In this document: one piece after another, positions 10,089 to 21,647 of the stretch | How the letters are laid out: each line of letters starts with the position of its first letter | Position numbering within the stretch: the stretch's first letter is position 1 | NCBI GenBank assembly: GCA_025093985.1 | Contig: JACAAK010000003.1 | Span: forward strand, 3,348,001 to 3,412,000 | Direction: 5' to 3' | Length of the DNA: 64,000 nt | From: Calvatia gigantea | Taxonomy: Eukaryota; Basidiomycota; Agaricomycetes; Agaricales; Lycoperdaceae | Program-made: the position numbers and the translations under genes | Notes under the pieces: model-generated | Databases searched by the model: none | The model's input: only the letters and a program-made list of their open reading frames with translations | Told to the model about the DNA's origin: nothing

Positions 10089-13000
10089 TTAACCGGACAT
10101 TCCGTCCCGATCAAGCAGGCTGAGCATCGCTCGAACTACGGGGTGATTTTGAGTTTCGCTGAGGCTAGAGCTCTCTTCGATGCATTTGGTTAACAGTATG
10201 TCAAGTAGTTGTCTGAAGGATATTATGAGTATGCAAATGTAACTGAGGCGGTCGCGCACCGTAGTTGATTGACCAATACACCAATACGTGGCCATGCTTT
10301 CAATCTTACGAATGCTTCTTTGTTTCCAATAATTACACCTCCTTTGATATGATCGGTAGTAACAGGGCCGCCGAATAGCAGAAGAGCGTACATTGGCACC
10401 TTACAACCAGCGGTTAGAGCCTGTTTGGAGTTTGTGATGCTGACTTACCTCTGTGGCGTCCCTCAGGAAAACTTTTGAGCTCTTATATTTGTGGAAATAC
10501 ACAAGGAAGGGCGATTTCCAGGATGCGCACTCAAATGCTACGCTTCCTGGGTGGATGAACACTCTCCCTTCTCTTAGATCGAAGATTTTGAATTCCTTGG
10601 CTGTATTGTCCCTCTGAACGGTCCCAGCTTGAACTTTGTCGAATTTAATGGCTGAGCTGGGCAAATGAACCCGGGCAACACGAGGCCATAGTCCACCTAG
10701 CACGATGGCTTTCAGGAGATTGAAGTTGCCGCTGTTTGAGTTCATTGTAGGGTCCATGGGATCACATTGCGGAGGTATAAAACCCCGTTCTTCCAGGGCA
10801 GCACTAAACTCTCTGCGTTGGGTAAGGATCTCTTGTAAGGTGGTCACTGAAATGAAATGCTTGAACGACGGTTGTCAGCTTCACCACCCACGCTGAGTTT
10901 GTGGTAAGTGTTGTTACCTCTCCGCAGAACGCTCTTAGGCTTTCCCCCTGGCTTCGCATTTTTTGATATTGATTGAAAGCTTCAAGGTCCGTCAGCAAGT
11001 CACTATTTTCTGTTGCGAACTTTGCTCTCGCCCTGAGGCTCTTGAAATGAGTAAAAATTTCATGTCTTGTGAGTTCATATGGTGACGCACCTCGACGCTT
11101 CCTCTCGTTTTTCCGCCGAGCTCAAGAAGAGCGGTTTAGAGGATAATAGGGCAGCAATGGTCAGCGTAGGGCTTAAGCAATGGAAAATCGTTCCAAGGAT
11201 AAGCATCTACTAACGTCGGGAGACAATTCAAGTAATTTAACGTTGTTCCGTACCTTTGCAAGACGAACATCCAAAGGAAGCATTGCCTGTCACGAGCAAT
11301 GTCAGTTTTCATGTGGGAAAAAAATCAAATATCAGTACCATATGCTTTCCAAGGGGTGTTAGCTTATTCTGGGGGTCAATTGCTCCTAAATCTTGTAGTG
11401 ACTGCCAAGCACGGTCTATAGTAGCGGCATCAGGTGGATCAATCATTTGTCCCAACATATCCTGAAAAGTTAGGAGTCAAAATGCAATTCGTGTTCTCAA
11501 GGAAAATGGGCCTTGCCTTGACATTCCTTTCCTCATCCATCATTTTAGCCGTTAGTGACACTCGTTCCAATGGCACACGCAAGATTTCGGGCTTAGTGAA
11601 CTCTTCCATCGTAGCTTTCCCTGTGTATTTGGTGTATAGCTTGTAACACACGCCAGGTTGTTTGCGGCCAGCTCTTCCTCTTCTCTGTCTCGCAGCAGCT
11701 CGTGAAATCAAGGTTTCTTCTAGTGAAGTCAAATCTGTCTCTGGCATATATCGAATTTCCTTGACCTTTCCCGAGTCGATTACATATACAACGTCGTCGA
11801 TGGTGATGGAAGTCTGTTGGACATATGAGTGAAGTTCGTATGTCGCGAATGACATTGTGGGCGTGCCTCAGCCACATTGGTTGCAGTAATGATCTTCCAC
11901 TTTGTCGTTTTGTTGAAAACAAGGTTTTGCTCCTGGATGGGGAGGTTGGCATGGAGGGGAAAGATATCTGCCACCTCTGTGGTAATCTGAGATTTGAGTG
12001 AATCTATGCACTGGCGAATTTCGTTGACGCCTGGGAGGAATATCAAAATTCCGGCTCTTTCGTGCTTCGTGATAATGTGTGTTACCAGCGAGCTAATCAG
12101 CTTGATTACAAAACATGGGTCAATGCCACCCCATTTTCCCCAGGCAACGACGAGCAGACCTGGTAATCAATAATATTTGAATTTGAGACAGTGTGAATGG
12201 CAGTCAGAGTTTTGTCGGTCAAATCGTTTCCATAGTACTGTCGCAGTTCGTTCAATTTCAGAATTTGCTTCTCACTGAGCGCTTGATGCTGTTTAAGTGT
12301 CGCAGGGATGTAGCCTATTGTCGGAATAATATCTTCAAGATACCTAATTAGAAATAGTCGGTTAATCGTGCAGATCACACTTCCGGAAAAAGCCATACCT
12401 GTCGGTAACGGGATGCGTGATCCCGGGAATGGATAAAATAGGTGCTCGATTGAAATACAGAGAAAATGCTTCATGATTGATGGTGGCAGACATCAGGATG
12501 ACCTTGAGGTTTGCGTGACTTCGCAAAAGCTGATTGAGGGCAAGCAGGAGGAAATCACTGTCAAGGGAACGCTCGTGTACCTTCAAAATACTCAACTCAT
12601 TTCATCTAACTTTGGATCGGATCGCATATGCACTCACCTCGTCGACAACGATATGAGATACTTTCTGGAGTTTGTCGCCGTTACTTAGCCGCCGAAGAAT
12701 TACGCCAATAGTGCAGAACAAAAGCCGCGTGAATTTTCCTTGTTTGCTTTTGCCTCTAACAGCATAACCGACAGTTCCATCATTTCCTCTTTCATCAGAA
12801 ACGCGATTCGCGACAGATATGGCAGCGATTCGTCGGGGTTGGGTGACGATGATGTAAGGATCCTGGGGTTGCGTATCTGACTCCTCGAACGATTCGAGGA
12901 TGTATTGTGGTACTGGAAAAATGTGATCGGTAAGAGTGAAAGAGAATTACCACATTAAAACACAGCGCACGTTGGGTAGTCTTTCCACTTCCTGGGAAAT

Positions 13001-15006
13001 ATATCAGATTGGACCGGTCACGCAAAGGAAGATGGGCCCACCGGTTTCACCAACGACAACTACAACACGGTTCCTTGCAAGCATAGCGAGAAAGTCCGCT
13101 CTTGCTCTGAATGCAGGGAGTCGTTTGCGGGTCTCGGTCATTGATGAAGGTATGGCCTAAAATGTGATTTGAATGCAGAGAATTTGATGTTTTTCAGTGG
13201 CTCACCTTTGCCTCTAACTTCGGCCTCAAGATCGAGTCGCCTTTGGTTCGACTAGCTGGCCTCGCTCCCTTTTCTGCGATCTCGGGATCAACGGAGGTAA
13301 CCCTAGTCTCCCATTTGTGCTCCGGCAACATGTGGGCCATAACGGTGGATATGTCGGGGGGACCTTCATCTTCTACATGCGCCCATTCTTCATCCATAAC
13401 CCTCATGAGGCTCATTCCAAAGGTTTCGTCAAGCCCCTTTGAGCCTGGGCCATGATATAGTGTTACCAGTATGCGGGACAGCACATGTAACCGTACGTAG
13501 GCTGGAACGACAGCAGAGGACATGAACATGGGAGCGTAATATGGTCGAGGGTATTGTCGAGAGGCATCAAAGAAGATATGGAGTGTCAGAGGAGCTGTAA
13601 ATGATGGCAAGGCATAGTGTCCGGGTTCTTGAAGTTCCGCACCCAAAGACTGCAGTTCATCTTGATCGAAATTGAATGGTATAAAATCAGAGTGGTCGTT
13701 GTCCTCCTGGATACCGAGGAGTCTCTTTCCCAGTTTCACCAGAAACGTGGGCCAGTCATTAAGTGTTGTTGAGTCCGAACTGCACGCCTGAACAACGTGT
13801 TTCGGCCAGCCGGCTTTCACCGCCTTGTCTTCCATCCAGCGCTTCTTTACGTCGGCAGTACCAGAATGAATTGAAGAGATGAATGAATTAGAGGAATTAT
13901 GCGCTGGGAGAAATCGAGGAGGTAAGTCACATTCTGGGGTATAAAGAAGGAGATATTCTGTTGCTGCTTCGAAGAGCGTTGAAGATTTCAGAAATCTGCT
14001 GGCCAGTGGAGAGGACTGGGGAAGGAACAAAGTTACCCTTTTTATTTGAGGTTCTTTGAATCCAAGGATTGCGAGTTGATTTGATACTTGTGAAATCGCC
14101 TCCTCGTCCACCGGTGAGGTTATTTCAGCATTGCATAGGGCATATCCCTTACAACATATAAGTGTCCATCGCCGGGACAGATTCGACGGATTGTACTCAC
14201 CTTTTTAATTGCTTCCTCTACCTCTTCTCTGAGAGAGGTAGCCATTTTGACTTCCGGACTATCACTGAATAGGCCCGTGGCGCGAATGGATTTATTTCGA
14301 GACGTATCATTTTCAGATTCCCGTTGTCGTGCGGCCTTCGCTTGACGTTCAATTACTTCTTGCAAAGCAGCGAATGGATCGGCGGAATACATCCATTGTT
14401 GGTGTTCTGGGGCGGCCTTGTGCTCGGCGGCCAATTGGTTCCAGTATTCTCTAGGACCGGGTGGTAGAACACGATTGAGTTGTATTCCGTTGCAGAACTA
14501 ATATAGTACACATCTTGAGGAATGGATTTGGATAATCGAAAGAGTGCGTCACGAACGCGGTATAAAGCGTAGGTGGCACCCCAATGCCGGGCTTCAAGAG
14601 CTGACTTTATGAAATAAGGTGGATGGGGCGAGAGTCGTACAGTCTCCCGGTCGGAGGTTTTCTTGTTCAGTCGTCCAAGGACGACCACAAAAGAATATCC
14701 TTGGTCTCCGTGATGCTTCTAGTAGGGCTAAGCCTTGGCGGATTCATCCATAGACCAAAGACGTACGATGTCAATAATGGGCTTCTCCCAGCCTTCTTTC
14801 TGGCATCTGACTAAAGGTGAGATCGATGCGCACTACAAAGGCTGAATAACGCGCCGTTCGTGAAGGAGGCTTAGGGGGTATTTGGACCCAGGAGGGAATA
14901 AGGGTTTTTCGCCTTCTAGCTTAGGTCCGTTCGTTTCCTGGGGCTTAGCAGATTTGGATGAGTTTCCAGCATTTCCAGATTTAACGATGCCTTTTCTTGG
15001 CGGCAT
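10089..15006 (-). CDS. DEAH/RHA RNA helicase, DHX57-like (UBA and RWD domains)
   Basis: Large ATP-dependent RNA helicase of the DHX29/DHX36/DHX57 branch (yeast YLR419W type), probably cytoplasmic and linked to translation or RNP remodelling. It starts MPPRKGIVKSGNAG at 15006. Order: basic N-terminus; a region with GYSFVVVLGRLNKKTS; UBA-like segment (ISQVSNQLAILGFKEPQIKR); RWD-like part; helicase core with Walker [11 protein letters not shown] cut by an intron inside the motif, TQPRRIAAISVANR, DEVHERSLDSDF (DEVH rather than DEAH), LMSATIN, ILIFLPGVNEIRQC, ITATNVAE and QRRGRAGR; HA2 and OB domains (VFLRDATEV). The tail VLVNQLRQLLDILLTKC appears after splicing a last intron near 10205-10255 and ends RDGMSG. 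More than ten introns. Shares a 141-bp spacer with PRP22. Confidence 0.88.
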
Positions 15007-15147
15007 CCTGGGGCAGTAAGCCGATAAAACCCAGAGATGGTGGTGATGAGTGGCTGTGATGATGGCCTCTGTTGCTGACATAATCAATGATGCAGCACAG
15101 TCCTCGCGTTTTCCTCAGTCCCAACTTCTGCTTCTTCACTCAGGACT
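15007..15147. promoter_or_regulatory. bidirectional promoter of two DEAH helicase genes
   Basis: Only 141 bases separate the two ATGs, which face away from each other, so both 5' UTRs and both promoters must fit here or overlap the genes. No TATA box is seen on either strand, as expected for housekeeping genes. Boundaries are set by the start codons only. Confidence 0.6.
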
Positions 15148-18100
15148 ATGGCCGGCGATGACCTCTACAATTTGGAGTTCCTCTCCCTGGTAACTAAAAT
15201 CAGCCAGGAACTTGTTAACCATCTCAACCTCGATGACAAAGTCCTGGCAGAGTTCCTCATTGATCTTCATGCACAGTGCAATGGCAACCTTCCGGCCTTC
15301 AAGGCGAAACTGCAGGAGATGGAGGCCAGCTTTTCTGATTCTTTCGTTGAGAATCTGGATAGGTTGATTCTCAGTATGCACCCAAAGTACAAGAAACGGA
15401 AGAAGTCATCTCAGGGGAATGATAAGGCCAAGGAGAACGGGACGGAGTTGGACGAAACGGAGCGGAAAAGGCGTCTGTTTCCCGGCCTCGCTTTGAAAAA
15501 CCAAGCCCCACCGGAAGCAGTACCTGACGATATATTCCTAAAGGAACTTGGGGATATCGTAAATGGGCACAAACGCCCAGCTGCCATAGAGGATGAACCA
15601 CCAGCGAAGAGGCAGAGACGTTCTCCATCTCCTAGAGACAGAGACCCGAGTCCTGTTCGAGGGAGGAGATATGATGAAAAACGGGGACGTTCTGATGATA
15701 GACGCGGTAGTCGTAACCTGGACGAAAGACCGGTGTTGTATAAGATTTACAATGGCAAGGTCACTGGCCTGAAGGATTTTGGCGCGTTTGTTTCACTAGA
15801 GAGTATTTCCGGACGAGCCGAAGGTGAGCATCTAATGGGTCCCGTTATCTGTGCGTATTTACCATTCGATAGGTATGGTGCACGTGTCGAACATCCAGGC
15901 TGGCGCCAGAGCCAATTCCGCTAGCGATCTGCTTAGTCGTGGACAGCCCGTCAAGGTCAAGGTTTTGAGCGTGGCAGGGGGCCGAATTGGCCTGTCCATG
16001 AAGGACGTCGACCAAGTCACTGGACGAGACCTGACCCCTTACCTTCGCATCAAATCAGAGGCAGAACTCGAAGAAGAACGAGCTCACGCTGCTCGTGCTC
16101 CTTCAGGCGCCAATAGCATACCGTTGCGATCCAAGGACGAGGTTCCAGTCAGGTCTGCCAAAAGACTCACCTCTCCGGAACGTTGGGAGCTTAAGCAGCT
16201 CATATCCTCCGGTGCCATTCAGCCGTCAGAATACCCGGAACTCGATGAGGAGATGAACAACCCCATAGCGCATGCTGAAGTGGAAGAGGAGTTGGATATT
16301 GAAATTCGGGAAGAGGAGCCGCCTTTCCTTGCGGGACAAACAAAACGTACTCTCGACCTCAGCCCGGTCAAAATTGTTAAAGCACCCGATGGTTCACTTA
16401 ACAGAGCAGCTTTGAATGGTGCATCGTTGGCGAAAGAACGTCGCGAGTTGCGGCAGCAGGAGGCAAATGAGCAAGCTGACTCTCAAGTCCGGGATTTCAG
16501 CCAACCGTGGTTGGATCCCATGTCGAAGGATTCCGAGAGAGTCTTTGCACAAGATCTGCGTGGACACCAGAATGTTGGGGAAACGCCGGGTTGGAAGGCG
16601 CAAAGTTTCAACAAGGCAACGACCTTCGGTGAAATCACCAACCTCAGTATCCAGGAACAGCGAAGGAGTTTGCCCATCTTTAAACTTCGGGATCAGCTAT
16701 TACAAGCCATCGCAGATGTAAGTTTTTCCATCTCCGCCGCTATCCCTGTGACATTTCCCTGACATAGCTTTTTACAGCATCAAGTACTGATTGTCGTGGG
16801 TGACACTGGTTCAGGAAAAACAACGCAAATGGTCCAGTACATGGCTGAAGCCGGCTATGCCGATAAAGGAAGGATTGGATGCACCCAACCGCGACGCGTT
16901 GCCGCTATGTCCGTTGCTAAACGCGTGTCAGAAGAAGTAGGATGCCGCCTTGGACAGGAAGTGGGATATACAATTCGTTTCGAGGACTGCACCAGTCCCG
17001 AAACTCGGATCAAGTACATGACGGATGGTATGCTACAGCGTGAATGCCTCATCGATCCGTTGTGTAGTTCATACTCGGTTGTCATGCTGGACGAGGCTCA
17101 TGAGCGGACGATTGCTACAGACGTACTCTTTGGGCTTCTCAAAAGTAGGTTGATTTGTCAGTGTCCCGTGAAGATTTTCTGACGACTGTTTGCAGAGGCT
17201 GTGAAACGTCGACCTGACCTTAAGCTCATCGTGACGTCGGCTACGCTTGATGCTGAAAAGTTCTCAAAGTATTTTTTCGGCTGTCCCATCTTCACCATTC
17301 CAGGGCGAACCTACCCGGTCGAAATCCTCTACACCAAAGAGCCAGAAACCGATTACCTCGATGCATCTCTCATAACTGTCATGCAGATCCATCTTTCTGA
17401 GCCGCCTGGTGATGTCCTACTGTTCCTCACCGGACAAGAAGAAATTGACACGGCATGCGAGATTCTCTTTGAACGTATGAAAGCCCTGGGTCCCAAGGTT
17501 CCCGAACTCCTCATCCTTCCCATTTACTCCGCCCTGCCCTCAGAAGTTCAATCACGTGTATTTGAACCTACCCCTCCAGGCGCCCGGAAAGTGGTCATTG
17601 CCACTAACGTTGCAGAAACAAGCTTGACCATTCCTGGCATCTATTACGTCGTAGATCCAGGATTCTCGAAACAAAATGCTTACGACCCCCGACTTGGTAT
17701 GGACTCCCTGGTCGTCATGCCCATCTCACAGGCTCAGGCCCGTCAGCGTGCAGGCCGTGCCGGACGTACAGGTCCTGGAAAAACCTACCGTCTATACACA
17801 GAAGCTGCGTACAGAAACGAGATGCTTCCTAACTCTATACCCGATATTCAACGCACCAACCTCTCTTCAACTATCTTACAACTCAAGGCTATGGGTGTTA
17901 ACGATCTCCTCAGCTTCGACTTCATGGACCCACCGCCGGCCCCGACCATGTTGACAGCATTGGAGAATCTCTACGCTCTGTCAGCGCTCGATGACGAAGG
18001 TTTATTAACACGTTTGGGCCGTAAGATGGCGGACTTCCCCATGGAACCGCCTCTGGCCAAGATGCTTATTGCATCCGTGGATTTGGGCTGCTCGGAGGAA

Positions 18101-18877
18101 ATTCTGTCCATTGTTGCCATGCTGTCAGTGCAGACGGTGTTTTACCGTCCGAAGGAGAAACAGGCTCAGGCAGACTCGAAGAAGGCCAAGTTCCATCAGC
18201 CAGAGGGTGACCATCTTACGTTACTGGCAGTCTATAACGGGTGGAAGGCCGCCAACTTTTCGAATCCTTGGTGCTACGAGAATTTCGTTCAGGCACGAAG
18301 TATGCGGAGAGCGCAAGATGTACGGAAGCAGTTACTTGGTATCATGGACAGGTAGGTTTCCTCTTGGCAATTGAGACTGATTGAGACTGAAGGCCTCTTG
18401 TCAGGTATAGGCACGACGTCGTTTCCGCGGGACGAGACTACAACCGCGTACGGAAGGCAATCTGCTCAGGTTTCTTCCGCCATGCCGCCAAAAAGGACCC
18501 CTCGGAGGGCTACAAGACCCTCGTAGAAGGCACACCTGTCTACATTCATCCTTCCTCTGCTCTGTTCAACAGGAATCCCGAGTGGTTGGTTTACCATGAG
18601 CTGATTCTAACCACGCGCGAATACTGCCACAACGTGACAGTCATCGAGCCCAAGTGGCTGGTGGAATTCGCGCCACAATTTTTCAAGGTGGCGGATGCTA
18701 ACAAGATCAGCAAACGGAAGAAGCAGGAGAAGATCGAACCTTTGTTCAATAAATATGAAAAGCCTGACGAGTGGCGATTGTCGAAAGTCAGACGGAGCGC
18801 TAGATCTGTAAGTTTTCCCGCATTGCTTCACCCCGAATGCAAAACTGACGACCCCGTAGTCCCAAACATTTGGCTAA
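15148..18877 (+). CDS. PRP22: pre-mRNA-splicing factor, DEAH-box ATPase Prp22 (DHX8)
   Basis: Spliceosomal DEAH ATPase that proofreads 3' splice sites and releases mature mRNA. About 1,160 residues. N-terminal helical domain ([20 protein letters not shown]), an SR/RD-rich linker ([20 protein letters not shown]), and an S1 RNA-binding domain ([20 protein letters not shown] ... GMVHVSNI). Helicase core: [83 protein letters not shown] and [20 protein letters not shown]. Then winged helix, ratchet and OB domains ([20 protein letters not shown]). Five introns; the last leaves the tiny exon SQTFG at 18860-18877. Start chosen at the first ATG, where homology begins. All catalytic motifs are intact. 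Head-to-head with another DEAH helicase. Confidence 0.96.
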
Positions 18878-19503
18878 ATTTGATGCCGGTTTTGGGGTAT
18901 ACCCTTCTTCTGATGTACGCTTGGCTTCTCGTAAATGCATAACACTGGCATATTACTGTAGTCGACCATTTCATCCAATAGACGCGAACTTAGTAACCAT
19001 CGTGCTCAAAATGCCGCGAATTGCGGATATGGCCGAGATACACATTGTGGTCCACCCTTGATCCCCTCAGAAAAGACTGTTTTCTATTTCTTGCTATGCT
19101 TTAATACGAACACCAAACAAGTTGGAACAGTGCTATCAACTGTATCCAAAGCCCACAGACTAGTTTTTGAGCCAGCAGGAGCGTAAGGTGACAAGCTCAG
19201 AACCAGAGGAGAAAAAAGTTAGATCACGGTGGACGAAGGCATTACAACCCGGCTACGCTACAAATGACTCCAGGTAGTCTTAGTATTTGGGTGTTATCCC
19301 GGGCGAAAAAGACCCGGATGCCAAACTGCTTGATTACTTCGGCCCAGCACGACAGAGACCGCTCATATATCCAAAGAGGATAAAAGGATTGTGGTGGCCC
19401 AATAAGCGCTGGACTCTACAGGTAAGAGCCAAACATTCCGGCTTGTCAAAAACTTCAGAACTTACCAAAGACCATCTCCGAACGCGGATATCTCCCCGAG
19501 CCA
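18878..19503. other. spacer between convergent genes
   Basis: Between the ends of PRP22 and the NTF2-like gene. Plus-strand frames at 18870-19061 and 19287-19535 are short, overlap a gene end and carry no motif. I see 3' UTR material only. Confidence 0.4.
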
Positions 19504-20117
19504 TTACCCAACGAATCGTAACGAGTCTGCACTGACATAATACTTGGCTACCTCGCCTGGTTTAATGACGGCGCTAGTATCAGGGGCAAGCATGAATGTC
19601 TGAGAAAAGACTCGAGGATGGCCCTCAACTGTTTTTGCAGGAGTATTGGGTGGGTTTCCACTCGGTCCGCGACCGTGTGTAACACTCCCTGAGACAATAA
19701 CCAGTAAAGAGGGTGGTGAAGTGCCTGTAAGTCGTGAGCAATTAAAGTTGCGTTGTGGAGAAAGGAACCGTAATAAGTACCAGGGACAGGATGACAATCG
19801 AAAGATTGGATATCATGTTTAGTCATGGGCATGTTTTGGATAAGCTGTCGGAGGTCGTCAAGGCCTTGAAACGGTTTGCCATTCCATAACAAGGACGATG
19901 TTTGGCGGTAAAACTTTGGGAGGTCTGCAAGCCGGGTGTCCGAGTCATATGCGGCGTAATAGAGGCGGGTGAAATGGTCAGCAGCCCGAGTAGCAATTTC
20001 TATACTGCGAAAGAGTCTATGATCAGCATGACAACATGTTGCTCGAGGGATACATACTCACTCCTGACGTACAAGCGGAGTCACAGAAGCAGGTGCGCTC
20101 GACGATGGTGCCGCCAT
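19504..20117 (-). CDS. NTF2-like mRNA export factor, NXT1/p15 type
   Basis: NTF2-fold protein of the p15/NXT (functional Mtr2) type, expected to pair with the Mex67/NXF1 receptor and carry mRNA through nuclear pores. Start MAAPSSSAPASVTPLV at 20117. After introns it gives ATRAADHFTRLYYAAYDSD, LPKFYRQTSSLLWNGKPFQG, LIQNMPMTKHDIQSFDCHPV, then LLVIVSGSVTHGRG, FSQTFMLAPDTSAVIKPG and YYVSADSLRFVG at the C-terminus. This order and the FSQTF...YYV...LRFV end are the NTF2 signature. About 170 residues, normal for the family. Starts 193 bp from the divergent cutC-like gene. Confidence 0.85.
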
Positions 20118-20310
20118 GGTGGACCGGATAAACGTCACAAACCGCTCATAAACCCCATTCAGGGTTGCACGTGACCCTGAAGGCTTTCCAGCGACTACAT
20201 AAGAGACTCTTGAGATGTACATAAGTTGACAAGCAAATGCTCGGCAATAAAAATTAAGATTCACTTATAGAACAACTCTTCATAAGACCACTGCTAGACA
20301 CTCTCCTGTA

Positions 20311-21456
20311 ATGGCCACCACTATTGGAAACATACTAATCGAGGTTTGCATTGACTCTGTTGAGTCTGCAATAAAGTGGGTCCGCGAGGTTTCTGTATCT
20401 TGACATCCTATAACGCCATCAATTAGTGCTATTGAAGGCGGGGCAGACAGGTTAGAATTGTGCGCCAACCTGGGAGCCGGTGGCGGGACCACTCCAAGTC
20501 TGGGACTTTTGAGGCAAGTGAAGCAGGCGGTAAAGGACGTTCCCATCATGGTAAGCAAAACATGATCGCCACAGAAACGGAGATGCGAGACTGAGTAACA
20601 GGTGATGATCCGCCCAAGAGTGGGGGATTTCCTCTACTCTGATTTTGAGTTGGAAGTCATGCTGGAAGACATCCGCACCTTTAAGGATCAAGGAGTTCGT
20701 GGTTTTGTCGTTGGTATACTCACGAGGGAAGGACGCGTGGACGTCGAACGAATGAGAAGGTTGGCGAATCACCAGATTTAGGCAGTTACCTTTCAAGCTT
20801 ATACTCAAGCAGGCTTGTCGATGAGGTTCTTCCTTTAGAAGGTGGGTGTAATCTGACATACAGGGAATGGCTCGCTTGATTACCACCATACAGTATGTTT
20901 CCACCGGGCGTTCGACATGACGAAGGACGGTGAAGCCGGTAGGAGTGATACTTCGTCACCCTGACCAAACCTTACCATGAGGGATTGGGTTTTGCAGCAT
21001 TTCGTGACATCATGGACATCGGTGGTGTGTCTCGGATTTTAACAAGGTAAACCGACGAGTCTTGTTGCTTTTACTCGTTGACATTACGATTACAGCGGTC
21101 AGGAAACAACTGTGGTTCACGCACTTCCTAAAATGGAATCGTTATTTCAGCTATCAAAGACTTTGACGGACCACGAAGTATGGGGTCTTACGATTCTTCC
21201 TGGGTCAGGGATTAACGCGAAGACGGTGCCGGAAATTCTTACAAGGCTGTTGCCACTTGGACTCAGGGAAATACACCTAAGCGGGGGGCGCTGGGTACCT
21301 AATAGCATGGCTTTTAAGCGGCCTAACATGGGAATGGGCCTCGGAGGTGAAAGTGATTGGGGCGTCTGGCGAACACAGAGGGATAAGGTGAGAGAAGTGA
21401 GGAAGATAGTAGATGGGATGTTGGAGGACTTCGTACGCGGCAAGCCCGCAATGTAG
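20311..21456 (+). CDS. CutC-family copper homeostasis protein
   Basis: CutC TIM-barrel protein, implicated in copper homeostasis in bacteria and animals; the biochemical role in fungi is unclear. The spliced protein of about 275 residues reads IGNILIEVCIDSVESAINAI, EGGADRLELCANLGAGGGTT, PIMVMIRPRVGDFLYSDFE, FKDQGVRGFVVGILTREGRV, EVCFHRAFDMTKD, DIMDIGGVSRILTSGQETT, ILPGSGINAKTVPEIL and REIHLSGGRWVPNSM. Glu in IEVC, the GGADRLELC turn and CFHRAFD are family hallmarks. Six introns of 50-60 bp, all in phase. The C-terminal SDWGVWRTQRDKVREVRKIV matches the usual last helix. No metal-resistance neighbours. Confidence 0.92.
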
Positions 21457-21601
21457 AGTCCGTATGTCTTAACATCCGGGGCCTCACATCTCAATCCAAT
21501 TTAGTATTCGAGTTGACATTTGTGGAAGCGACCCGTGTCTAAGAAGCAAAAAAAAAAAAAAACCCACTTCCCCTTTCCGTTGTCCTATTTTCAGTTCACC
21601 C

Positions 21602-21608
21602 TATAAAA
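21602..21608 (+). promoter_or_regulatory. TATA box of the desaturase gene
   Basis: TATAAAA 40 bases before the ATG at 21648. Just upstream (about 21548-21561) is an A-tract that could mark the cutC-like 3' end or keep the promoter nucleosome-poor. Confidence 0.5.
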
Positions 21609-21647
21609 ATCCGCGACTTTTGTAGTCACTTTTCTACCCTTACCCTC

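Noticed and set aside
13194..14111. Minus-strand 305-codon frame as a separate gene
   Set aside because: It is an internal exon of the DHX57-like helicase carrying the UBA/RWD part and continues in phase on both sides.
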